64,000 nucleotides of DNA from Tretioscincus oriximinensis (taxonomy: Eukaryota; Chordata; Lepidosauria; Squamata; Gymnophthalmidae), in contig JAJVDF010000205.1 in assembly GCA_022410635.1 (NCBI GenBank), forward strand, positions 1,413,128 to 1,477,127, in the 5' to 3' direction. The translations under genes and the position numbers were made by a program. Each line of letters opens with the position of its first letter. The stretch's first letter is position 1. This document shows positions 34,939 through 46,100 of this stretch, in pieces. The notes under the pieces were generated by a model, which worked only from the letters and a program-made list of their open reading frames with translations, was not told where the DNA came from and made no database searches.

Positions 34939-35574
34939 CACTGTATGTGATCTGTTTTTCTTCTTCCAATGATGTGTGAAGAAAATAGGCTACATAATAT
35001 ATTACAGCTGCTCAACTTCTATTCAAGACATGCCAACCACAGCACTGATGCAGAATGCTAGGAGGAGAATGCTGGGAGTTGTAGTTCCAAAACATCTGAA
35101 AGGTCACACACTGAATTATCTTCAGTATTTCAGTTGCTACCAGTTCTCATATCCAAAAATATCCAAAACATCAAATCAGAATCCACATAAAAAATAATAT
35201 CCTATTGTTATACTTTCATGAGTATTATTTAAAATTAAGGTACATAATTTTATGAGAAAGATCATCTTTATCAAACATGACTGGCTGAGCTTATAATCTG
35301 TATGGAAACCTAACTAGTCAGAAACTTGGAAAATCATCCATAACATCTGGGATTTTTACTTCCTGGGTTTCATTATTTAAAATGGGTCAACATGAATTGT
35401 CAGCAACTGAATATTACAGCGCAAAGATTTCTGGTGGGTTACAATGTTGATTAAAAGCAAACATACATATAAAATACACTTAAAATATAACTCCCACATC
35501 ACACAAGTTGGAGTTAAAGGGGAGAAGTCTCCAACACTAGATCCATGATAGCCTTGACCAACATAGGCAGCAAA

Positions 35575-36060
35575 GCTAGTGATCTGATTGAAGTGAACAA
35601 AATCATGCATGGGATGGATATAGTGAATAGAGAAAAAAAATGCTTTATCACACAACACTAGGACCAGAGGGCACTCCTTAAAATAGTTGGGTAGAAAAGT
35701 GAGAACAGACAAAGGAAAGTATTTTTTCACCCAGAGGGTCATTGGCATGTGAAATTTACTTCCTGAAGAGGTAGTGGTAGCTAACAGCTTGGATAGTTTC
35801 AAGACAGGACTAGACAGGTTTATGGACACCAAGGGTATAAATGGGTACCAGGATGGATGTCTGGATGTTGCCTCTGGGATGGAGCAACAGAAGGACTCCT
35901 GAAATACCATTTACAGGGAGTTATGAACAGGTGCATATTTTGCTTTCCTCTGTTCAGATTGTCCAGGTGCATCTGGTGGGCCTCTGTGTGAGACAGAATG
36001 CTGGATTAGATGGGCTGTGGCCTGACCTAGTATGGCTCTTCTTGTGTTCTTATGTTGTTA
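35575..36060 (+). mobile_element. CR1 LINE 3' end
   Basis: The frame begins GDLIEVYKIMHGMD-type with small lesions, continues through GHSLK, FFTQRVIG and LPEEVVVANS, and then the 3' UTR to tcttatgttgttatg. It is the first of three CR1 tails in one orientation within 1.3 kb. Confidence 0.88.
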
Positions 36061-36065
36061 TGAGC

Positions 36066-36312
36066 AACAGGATGAGTGGACACCAAGGGTATAAATAGCT
36101 ACTAGGATGGATGTCTTGATGCTGCCTCTGAGATGGAGTAACAGGCGGTATTCCTGAAATGCCTTTTGCAGGGTGTCGAGAACAGTTGACGTTTTTACCT
36201 TCTTCTGTTCCAGACTGCCCTGGTGCAATTGGTGGGCCTCTGTAGGAGACAGAATGCTAGACTAGATGGGCTCTGGTCTGATTCAGCAGGCCTCCTCTTA
36301 TATTCTTATGAG
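36066..36312 (+). mobile_element. CR1 LINE 3' UTR, second of cluster
   Basis: It starts gtggacaccaagggtataaa, includes gatggatgtcttgatgctgc and cagaatgctagactagatgg and ends tcctcttatattcttatg. It is more diverged than its left neighbour. Confidence 0.8.
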
Positions 36313-36719
36313 TGGTACGTTAACAATAGCTCTGCTCTACCTCTATGGCCCAATACCAGGAACAGTCCTACCAACTCATGTCTCTGTAAATAAGGCTTCT
36401 GACGAGAAAGATGAATTCTTTATAGATTATGGGGGCTTTTCCATCTTGCTGCACAAATCTGGACTGATCATGGGAATAAAGCTGAGAAAACCCTTTGCCT
36501 TTGAGCTTTCACTGGAGTTTTTGAGGAGTTACTTTTCCTTGATTTCTATTACATTCCAGTAATCAGTTAGTGATGTTTAGATGGAAACTTTCTGAGTTTT
36601 GTCATAACTCAATTGAGAGCTTTAAAAATTCCTGAGCCACATGATTATTCTATGACTTCTTGATATTTCAGAATAACCAAAAATAGTGAAATAAGCATCT
36701 GGATAATGCAAAAATCCAA

Positions 36720-36897
36720 AGGCCTCCGGGATGGAGCAACAGGCAGTACTCCTGAAATACCATTTGCAGGGAGTCTTGATCAGGTGCACATTTTGTTCAG
36801 ACTGCCCAGGTGCATTGGTGATCCTCTGTGTGAGAAGGAATGCTGTACTAGATGGGCTCTGGCCCAATCCAGTATGACTCTTCTTATGTTCTTAAGG
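36720..36897 (+). mobile_element. CR1 LINE 3' UTR, third of cluster
   Basis: It starts within the UTR (ggcctccgggatggagcaac) and ends cttcttatgttctta. It has small deletions relative to other copies. Confidence 0.8.
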
Positions 36898-37111
36898 CAC
36901 AACCAAGCCACCACTGCCAAAATCATGGACGTTTGTCTTTTTTTGCTCAAATTATAAGGATTATCTGCAAAATCCATAGTATATGACATCCCTACTTCTG
37001 GATGCAGCCTTTAAATATTGAGAGTATTCTGCCTGTACAGATAGCTNCACTGACAGAACATGGCAAAGTTCTGTATTTTTTCCTGTTAAAACAATGGGAT
37101 ACTTGTTTAAT

Positions 37112-37316
37112 AGGCTGACCAGATGACCCCTTTTTGGGGGGGTTGTAAACCCGTTTTTGGAGTGCCTCCCAGTTTTTTCTGAGGAANTTTTTTTTCAAAA
37201 AAAGATTTTTTTTTGAAAAATTTTGTTTTTTATTTTTTTCCCCATCAGGAAAAACCGGGAGGCACACCAAAAATGGGTTTTCAACACCCCCCCCCAGAAG
37301 GGTCATCTGGTCAGCC
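37112..37316. mobile_element. Foldback element with 12-bp flanking duplication
   Basis: Inverted repeats of roughly 72 bp (37112-37184 against 37245-37316) start aggctgaccagatgaccc and end gggtcatctggtcagcc. The centre is an A/T homopolymer-rich segment that can also pair. Exact 12-base direct repeats tacttgtttaat flank it at 37100-37111 and 37317-37328. There is no coding potential. A diverged copy lies at 27085-27391. Confidence 0.85.
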
Positions 37317-37754
37317 TACTTGTTTAATGACATCCAAAAGCAGGACATAAACTTACATATCTCAAAAGCAATGAAACTTTACACGTCTAATAACGTGAAG
37401 CCAAAAAAGAGAGATTAGCTAAAACCAAGTAATATGAGCATTAGTTCTCAACCTTTCATACCTCAATTTGACAATAATTAAGAAACACTTAGGCAAAGGA
37501 GGTGGTTTTCCACTCTTTAATAAGCAGGATGGATTAGTACATCATAACAGCAAAGAACAAATGCATGAAATCAAACTGAATATGAATTTTTGTATCCCTA
37601 GATTGTTCACTACTGTGAGACATAGATGATAGGGTGTTTTAAATATTTAATAATCCAAAACTAAACTAATTTTGCAGTAAATTGTCCACAACTGGAAAAG
37701 CTCATAAAATGACATCCCATCAAAAATAAGGGATTTAGCAGAGAATGGATGATC

Positions 37755-38035
37755 TCTAGTATCATAGAGTTGGAAGGGATCTCCAGGGTCATTGGGTACA
37801 ACTCCCTAGCAGAGAGAGCAGTTAAAAGAGACTGTCTACTCCCCCTCTATTTCTAAAGGAAGAAGGCATAATTTCCCCAACTGATTTCATCAGTAAGATT
37901 TTTATTCATAAAATTAAGATGTTTTATTGCCATTCAAGGCCATGATCTGTATGATCCCTGTTTATAAATGTTCCTGTCCCTTTGTTTATCTAGAAATAAC
38001 TAGCTTTCCACTACCTCTGTGGAAAGAGAATTAAA
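37755..38035 (-). mobile_element. Old CR1-like 3' fragment
   Basis: The plus strand reads atcatagagttggaagggat then ctccagggtcattgggtaca, a common antisense CR1-type signature. Further antisense pieces lie near 37960-38035 (tttccactacctctgtggaa). Confidence 0.5.
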
Positions 38036-41000
38036 GGAGCATTTCATTCTCTATGACAACGATTGACTTGAATTCTGCTACCAAAAGGTGTTGTAAGTCT
38101 GTTTTTTTATTTCTGGGCAATGAATATTATGAAAGAAAACTTGTTCCTGTTCTGGTCACCAGCTATGAATAGTTGAGTGAAAGTGAGCCTGGAGCCTCCN
38201 CTAAGGGCCAACACTTCTTCCATTTGAACTTGCATCATTCCAGTGTAACATTCAGGCAAGTAGTCTTGTCTNAACTCATTGGGAAGGGCTTTCATTCTGC
38301 ACTGGAAAGAAATGGAGCACCTCATTCCATGTGTGCAACATTTCCCACACCTTGAGTCATGCGTCTTAACATTTGGATCTAGCATTTCTTACAATTTGCT
38401 ATGTAATTCTTAAAGCTCTTTCTTTTACTGCATCCTAAATAGTTACATATTCCCATGCAAGATTTACTGCTATCAACTGTCCACAAATTCTACTTGATAT
38501 ACTGTCTAAACAGTTATAATGTAAAGGGTAAAAGCATCTTTCTGACTCAATAAATAGAAGGCTAAGATGAAGGTGTGAGATCTCTGTTATTTAGGTAACA
38601 AGGTTTTCTATCTCTGCCTTGCTAATGTGACACAAATCAGTGCAAACAAGGTATTTGGCACTGAATTGGATACATGAGTTGCCAGGGAATGGCCCTTGGT
38701 TCATCCAGTCACCTTAGCAGCATCATTCTAGTATTTTTGTAATAGCTTTACCTTTTACCTTTGCCTTTTACAAGACACTCAACAGGCAAGGAGGTCACTA
38801 TTCACCATTGAGAAGATATAATGATTTTAGCTCAGTTTTTTGCAAGGAATTGTGATTTATCTTACTGACTAGTTGTCTGAGTCAAAAGTGGACTTCACCG
38901 AGTTATTAGTGCTCTTCATTTCTACTTTATGCAACGAGGAACACTTTGTTCACTGCTGGTGATGTCAGTAACCAAACCTGTTTTCAGCTTTGCTTTCATA
39001 ATTCCTTCATGCCTAGATCTACTTGTGGGAGTGCAGTGCTCTTGCTGGGCAACTAAAAGAGTGCACCACAACCCAATTCAGTGACACAGCCATGTTCATA
39101 AAGTTTCATTAGTAATGCACAAAAGAGGTTGATATTGCTTCCTTCTCTTAATCTGATATATGCTGGCTTCTTTCACTACTGCAAAGCTGCATCTGCCCTC
39201 ATTTTTACTAGGAAAAATGTTCAGTTTCATTTCTCCTCCTTTAGCCTTATTGGTAAGGGCTTCCTTGCCAGGAGTTTGCACTCCTAATGGCATTGCTTTC
39301 AAAGTCACTGGTGTTAACAAGACCTTGCATCATTGGAAGGTGGCACTGCTCAGGAGAAATACGTCAACAGTAAAAACACTGCTTGTAATTAGAAGTCAGG
39401 CATAAAGATATTTGCTTTAAAGGTGTTGTTTTTTATCTTCCCTTTTCATTTACTAACTCAAAGCAATGAATAATGTAAAATCCACAAAACCCTGCATTTA
39501 AAGTATTAGCAGTTCCAAAACAGCTGCCATATCAAACTTCGGTTCACAGAAATGTAACCACTGACATAAACCATCTTTGAAAAAATAGCCAGATCAAGAA
39601 GTAACGCTCCAACTATTGCATGCTGTTGCAGTAAAACTGTATTTATAACCACTCTTCCTGTAACAGAAGACATACAAATTCCATCTTTTATTTCCTCTTT
39701 CTGCTTGGGCAATATATTCTAGTAGAGAGAATATACAATAGCAGGGAGATTATACCATTTAGTTGGTTGCTAATAAGAAACAGTCAAGCCATAAAGTTTG
39801 GCTCCAATCAAAGACTAAAGAAGATATGGAATTCTTTCAAGAAGCCATTGAACTACTGACAGAAGGACTCTGAAGGCTAGATCATGGAAAGCAAAAGAGA
39901 GGGTCAAATAATACTTGGTACATAGTGAGACAAGTGAATTTATCATGAAATAATGAAGGTAGATCTTTTCTTTACAAGAATGGCCCTGTCAAAGTAAAAT
40001 GTACATTTTCATATTAAAAATGCNCACCTATATAACAACTGTATCATATAAAAATTGATAGGAATTTCTTGGTACCAAAGTGCTTTATTTTGTCTGTCTA
40101 TATGAAGACTACGTTATTGGGTTCATGATGTTCTGGAGAAGATTAACTGTAAGTTGCACATTTTTACTCTTATTTGTAAATTGTATTTTTTTTAAGATAT
40201 ATTTTTCTGATTTTTTTAATTATATGTTTGTATATAGCCAGCATTTCTACATGGGCCACAGATGAAGACTTACAGTCAAAACAAGTCTAGTCTGCAGTTT
40301 TCTCCCATTCCTGGACATTTCATTTTGGAACCATTTCAGAGCACCTGTTTGCATGCTCGAGATACTTTTTGTTACACTGTTGTATTATATTGTTTTAGAG
40401 GGCATTGCATTTAATACAAATTATATAACTTTTAGTTTGTGTTTGTTGTATTTGATTTTGAATATTTTTGCTCACACATCTACTATAGTTTTTTCCATTC
40501 TCTTCTTTGAGAGTTTGGAGGGTTACTTTAGATTTGTAGTTTCACATAAATTTCATAAGTAAAATTTGTGAACAATTAAACCTACAGTCAGGGTTTTTCC
40601 CCCAGATATTTATTTCCACTGTAAAATGTTACTTTTTGTAAAAAAAATAAATNATTTAAATATAGAAATAGTAATAGCCAAAGGCGTGGATCATTTGTTG
40701 TCATTATTCCCCCCAAAAATTTCCAGCAATTCACTAATTTATTTTCTAAGATTAAGACTAAAATTAGTTTATCAGATGTTCTAGCTGTCCATGTGGATAT
40801 GTTGCTGTGTGCCTTATCTTAAATGCTCATTTTCCATGAACTTGTCAACTAAATGATACAAATTCTGTTTCTTGCATGCCAATTGTCTGGCAAGAACCAA
40901 CAAGGAGTATAGAGAAGAAAAACTATGATGTGCAGTACCAAAACAGAAGTGGTTCTTTATTAGATTTGTTATTCTAAGATTACCTTGCATGAGTAATGTT

Positions 41001-41260
41001 AGCAGTAAAAGTTTATTTAGTATGTGATTGTTGGGACAAAATACTCACGAAGCAGAAATACTAGCTTAGCTCTTACACATTTCACACTAGTCTTCATGCT
41101 ATTTCATGCAACATGAATTCTGTAAGAATGCAAAAGTGGGACTTCAGTATATAATATTCAGTATCTCTGATATATTCAGTATTCCTGCCAGGGGATACAG
41201 AAAGGTTCACTAAGGTCTAATGAACAGCTGTTACTTGTTTACTTTTTAAAGGGATAAAGG
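38036..41260. other. Intronic sequence, mostly unrecognised
   Basis: AT-rich. A segment at 40250-40350 (gatgaagacttacagtcaaa, acaagtctagtctgcag) recalls repeats with a TGAAGAAG..CGAAAC motif, but this is weak. No gene was found. Confidence 0.4.
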
Positions 41261-41266
41261 TTAAAA

Positions 41267-41475
41267 TGTTAGAATGTTGGGAGAACAGATGGTGAATTGA
41301 CTCTTTAATTGGGGACATTCTAGAAGGGACAATATTGATTGCTCATTGGTTAGTGTGCCTGGGTCACAGTATAAAAAAGGGTAGTGTTTGGGCCAGCTCA
41401 CTACTCTAGATCCTGGACATGGAACTGAACAATAAATCACTTTCTCAGGACCCTGAATGTAGGTGTGATCATTTA
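41267..41475 (+). mobile_element. Solo LTR-like element
   Basis: It has a CCAAT-type box in reverse (ctcattggtta, 41342), a TATA box (gtataaaaaagg, 41369-41380) and a poly(A) signal (aataaatc, 41431) some 55 bp after. It starts near tgttagaatgttggg and ends near gatcatttaaca. Borders and duplication are not confirmed, and no internal retroviral frames are near. Confidence 0.45.
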
Positions 41476-41479
41476 ACAG

Positions 41480-42635
41480 CTTCAATGGGCTTCAAAGCTT
41501 TGGCTAAAATANAGCCTTCTAATAAAAATCCATTAAGGGAAAGCTGCACTAATTAATGTGCAAAAAAACTTTTAGCAAATACAACATATAATGCCTATGA
41601 CATCAGTCTGCAGTTCTCCTGTCCTATTTTTTATGGCAACCTTACTAAAAACAGCAAATAAACAGCCTCCTTTCCCCACTTCCAAATACTGTTATTGTTG
41701 GTGGTGCATTTATTTTTCCTGGAATCTATCAGGAGACCTTTAACAAAGCAAATAAATAACTACGGTAAGTACTATGGTTAACTGTTATGCTGCTTTGCTA
41801 GGCAAGGCTGCTGGATTTCTCTTTAATATGGGTTTTGCTTTAAAAACACACATTACTTGGTTAGATGCTGCACATTGCACTTCTACAATGGACTTGCAAT
41901 TCTTTTATTTTTCTCTAAGACAAACAGAAAATGCAGTGCTCATTTTCCAGGTACATTCAGATCTAGTACCAAAATGCTTTCACAATTTAAAATTATTTAT
42001 ATATCATCCTCTGGACTTTTTTTTTTCAATCTTTCTCCTGCCCCCAATTAGCTGTTGGTGTGACAATTGATATTAGTTAAAACAAGACACACAGAACCTC
42101 TTCAGCATGGAATAACACATCAACAAAGTGAATAGTACTTTTCTTTACCTTGTTTTTCCTTCCATTTCACCAAAAGTGAGTTTGGTAAGTTACGGAATGG
42201 TGAAAGAAAACAGCTGGATCTATTCACTTACTGTGAAAGTAGTATATTAGAATTTAAGTCTCTAATAAAAAAGCAACCATAATTTGAATATTACAAGAAA
42301 AAGCAGAAGGTTTTGTTATAAATTTAGTGTTTTTTAAATCTGTTCCANTAATCTAAGTAAAAGAAATCCTAAAAGTTGCACTTAGATGTCTAAAGTTGAA
42401 ATAAGGAGGGAAATCAAGTTTGTTTTAGAAGCTTANAAAAACACCAAATGAAGAGATGAAGGAATTCTGTTACTGAGTAGAAGTAAAATGTACAAAGAAC
42501 ATAGACAATAAAAAGGTGTCCAGCAAAGACTGAAAACCCTAAAACTAGTTTTCAAATTAAACAAAGAAAGTGGGGGTAGAACTCTGACAGCAGTTAGGGC
42601 ATTCTTAGTGGTGTCCCCTAGACAATCAAATAATC
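41480..42635. other. Intronic sequence, nothing recognised
   Basis: AT-rich intronic DNA. The frames at 41774-42070 have no similarity I can identify. Confidence 0.45.
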
Positions 42636-42639
42636 TCTC

Positions 42640-42855
42640 CTTGAATTGTGTAAAGCATCATCACTTTATACATTCAGAAAATCGTTGAAGGTGAACCTCT
42701 TTAACCTGGCTTTTAAGAAATAGCTTCCCCTGTCNCACTTTCAGGCACTGTTGCTTTAATATGTCTTCATTGCATTATGTTTTTATTGTTGTTAGCAGCC
42801 TAAGATCTCTGGATACATGGCACAATAGAAGAGTATAAAATGAATAAATAAACAA
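42640..42855 (+). mobile_element. L2 LINE 3' end, diverged
   Basis: It contains gaaggtgaacctctttaacc then tggcttttaagaaatagctt (corresponding to LKxxLFNLAF), gttagcagcctaagatctct and ataaatgaataaataaac-type ends. It is 5' truncated. Confidence 0.7.
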
Positions 42856-42859
42856 AATC

Positions 42860-44230
42860 ACTTATCCTTGATATAATTCTATCTTTGGATAAAGGAGGAT
42901 TAATTCCCCCATATTCCAGGTAAAACAATAAATCTCCCAATGTTTATAATCATAGCCTCATATATTTATACAACATCCCCTAAAATATGCATTTTTCAAG
43001 CATTTCACAATTTTTGTTCTGACATAATGGGGAACATTTTTTTATATAGTGCATTAATATAATAACAGCATTTAAGCAAATTGTTTCTGTTTTACAAAGC
43101 TTTTCTTAAGCAAAAGACTTAATTCAGAATATAAGCAACACAAATATATATATATAAAAAAGATCAGCGTGCCAGAACTTGGACAGTAATAGCTTATCAG
43201 TCCATCACAGGTATTGGAGAATATTTAAATATGATAATAAAAATGACTTGCCATTGATTTTGTTTTAAATAAAATTGTGCAAGATGATTTTATTATATAT
43301 CTGTTTCAAGTGTTTTTGCACTGAAAAGCAATCAAGTCATCATCTTCAGGGCCCAATCTGCCACATTTACGTTTTCAGAGACAAGAGTGTCTGGCATGTA
43401 CAGGTTGGACCACTCTGTGGCACTGTGCTCAGATTACTCGCAGCATTAGCACAGAACAGGAAAGTACTGTACTCCCTTTAGGACCCAGAAGCAGAGAGCA
43501 GAGCTAGCACTCAGGATCAGGCTAATGAGCAGGCCTCTCTTCTGCTTTTCAGCTCCTTCTTATGCTAAACAAAGTTTAGCTTTTGTCAGCCAGATCTTTA
43601 CAGACTCAGAAAAGAGTAAGAACTTAACGGCAGTGCTTCCTATTGACAAGAGATGACGGAAACAGAAGCGCCAGTGAAAACAGAGAATACATGAGATAAG
43701 AACAAATTTAGGTGATCACTTTTAATACTGGGATGTGTTTAACATACAAACAGCTGTGAGAGCAACTAACTGCTCATTTCTGTGGTCAACGCAATTCCTT
43801 TCTAGCTTGGGTGTTGCATGTGAACGTTCTGCAGGGCTTTTGCCAATCTGAGAAATGAGAACATATTTTGCATAAATCAATTTAAACTAAGATTAATTAA
43901 AATATAGTATTTTTCCACTGCTGAGCCAGGATTCATTTTAGACAACAAATGTGAAAGTGAAGGTTAAGGAGCTAAAAGAAGGAAATGCTGTCGAATAAAA
44001 AACACACTGAGTCACAAAAGTAAAATGTTTATCCCTACAATAATTTATATAGATACATTTAGATCTTATTTTAGTGTTTATTAGTCGTGTTTTGTAAATG
44101 GTTTCAAAACTGCATTTGAACAGGAAGCAGCAAATAAACATTTTAAAATAATAAATAAATTACACTATTCATCCTGTGTAATAAGCATGTTTAGTACTGG
44201 TAAGGGGAAACAAGAAGATATACACTTTAA
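42860..44230. other. Intronic sequence, nothing recognised
   Basis: No repeat or gene was identified. Confidence 0.45.
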
Positions 44231-44239
44231 TAAGAACAG

Positions 44240-44530
44240 ACCACAGAATGATACAGGCTGCACGAAGGGTGCAGTCACTAAAAGATGGGGAAAAGGCCAA
44301 GTGTGTGTGTGCGTGTGTGTGTGCGTGCGTGTGTGTGCGTGCATGTGTGTGTTACCTATTAGAAAGAGAAGTAGGTTTGTAATCTGCATTCGAATGACAT
44401 AAATTACTACCATTAACTGGTGGGGTAGATAGATATAATCCTTTGGGTGAAAATTAACTTTATAAGCTGCTCCGAGTCCTTTTGGTTGAAAAGGGCAAGG
44501 TATAAAAATTGGACTCTTCTTCTTTTTTTC
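44240..44530 (+). repeat. (CTT)n-tail repeat with internal microsatellite
   Basis: The right part (taggtttgtaatctgcattc, atcctttgggtgaaaattaa, gctccgagtccttttggttg, gggcaaggtataaaaatt) matches 14880-15050. The tail expands into a pyrimidine tract of CTT/CTC units to 44570. Confidence 0.6.
44300..44353 (+). repeat. (GT)n microsatellite with GC interruptions
   Basis: About 50 bp of alternating purine-pyrimidine (gtgtgtgtgtgcgtgtgtgt, then gcgtgcgtgtgtgtgcgtgc), a potential Z-DNA former, embedded in the repeat at 44240-44530. Confidence 0.95.
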
Positions 44531-45912
44531 CTCTTCCTCCTCCCCCCCTCCTCCTCCTCCTTCCCCCTTTAGTNATTTAGCAGTCCAGGTCAAAACCTGC
44601 TCTTTTATTCCATAATTGATGCGTTTATTCAAGAATCTTTCAAAATATTTTAGCAAGTATCCTGAAAATTCAAAAAGACATCAACTTATCTGGAATTGAT
44701 GTTAAGCTGAATTTCACTTGACAAACTTATGAGTTCTTATAAAAGGCCATGACACTATATTCTGGTTATTTTGTGAACTTTTATAACATCTGTAAAAAGC
44801 ACTTATGAATGCAAAAGAGCTATGAAGCAGCTCTAAAACGTCCAGTGGCATTTTATGGTTTTTCTGTGGTACTTTTATGGCCCTGGTATTCTTTATGGAA
44901 GTTATAAAAGTATAACCAACCAAAAGTATAACCAATCAAGAACTGAACTGGGCCATATCTGAACTGGTTTAGTCTCTTTACTGAGGATGGCCAGTGATGC
45001 TANAGCACAGCTCAGTATAAACCAAGTCTCAGAAAGTAGATTTGTGAAGACTTCTAGCTTCTGAAATTCGCATATGTCATCCACATATATTGGTTGATTT
45101 CAAGTTAAATGAAATAAGTCTACAGTNAAATGCATTCTTAAAGTATTATTAAAGGGATTACAGCATAATGAGCATGCACCAGACTATTTTTTTAAAGCAC
45201 TGCCAGAAAAAAGCATACTATTACATCAGAAATTGCTTTTTTCTAGGATCCATTTCCTACGGTTGTTTTGGTTACTTCAAGCAAGTAACAACTTGACAAA
45301 CGTTTTGCTGAAACCAACGCTTGAAAATTTATTATTTCGTTTAACTAGTTTTTGGCACTTTCTGAAACGATCACCATTCTATGTATACAGTCAATCTGGG
45401 CATGAGGCCAGCTGTTTATGCCAAGCCTCTCATCATATGTCACCTTCCCAAACTGGTTCAAGTGGAAAGGAAGTTTTGTAAACGTAACTAAAGAGTAGGA
45501 CAAGTAGTACTTACAAAATGAATACATTCCCCTTCCCCCTTCAATGCATTTGGAGCAAGATCTCAATGACAGAACATCTCTAATATATTTTAGAGATCAA
45601 ATGTTACAATAAAAAGTGAGCTGTTCATCTAGAGAGCCTGCATCATTCTGAAGTCTATAATATATCAAATAATGNATCTTCTTGCTTTCCCTTACCAGCT
45701 CTAAGAATGCTTATTTCCCAGAATGAATATTGTAATTGATAAATAAATAAAAAACCCAATGAGGTGTGTACATCTGAGAACCAAAAGGATTCGGAATGCA
45801 ATTTTGAATGTCTTCTTTTGAATATCAGCATCCATTTTATCTGCTTTTACAATGTTTATATTGTGATCCATCTGAAACCTGAAAGTATGAGGTGGGATAA
45901 AATATAAACATG

Positions 45913-46092
45913 CAGGGCTTTTATTTAGGTGGGGGGGGCGGAGTTAGCGGGGGGGGGCGGAGTCTGCTCCCCCTTCCCTCCCCCCGCCGCTCCCCCCGCC
46001 TAAATAAAAGGTGCCGGTACTGCTGCGTTAGCCTGCGGCGAGGGGGGCGTGGCGTTAGTACCGGCACCTTTTATTCTGGAAAAAAAGCACTG
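45913..46092. mobile_element. hAT-type MITE
   Basis: A 180-bp GC-rich element with ends cagggcttttattta and ggaaaaaaagcactg (cagggc / cagtgc termini, typical of hAT transposons). It is flanked by exact 8-base duplications taaacatg (45905-45912 and 46093-46100), the hAT target-site length. Internally, aaaaggtgccggtac is complemented by gtaccggcacctttt, and taaataaaa segments extend a second fold. It is non-coding, so any movement depended on a transposase in trans. Confidence 0.85.
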
Positions 46093-46100
46093 TAAACATG

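Noticed and set aside
44165..44656. 163-codon minus-strand frame with His/Thr and Glu/Lys runs
   Set aside because: The runs are translations of the (GT)n microsatellite and the pyrimidine tail of a SINE-like repeat.
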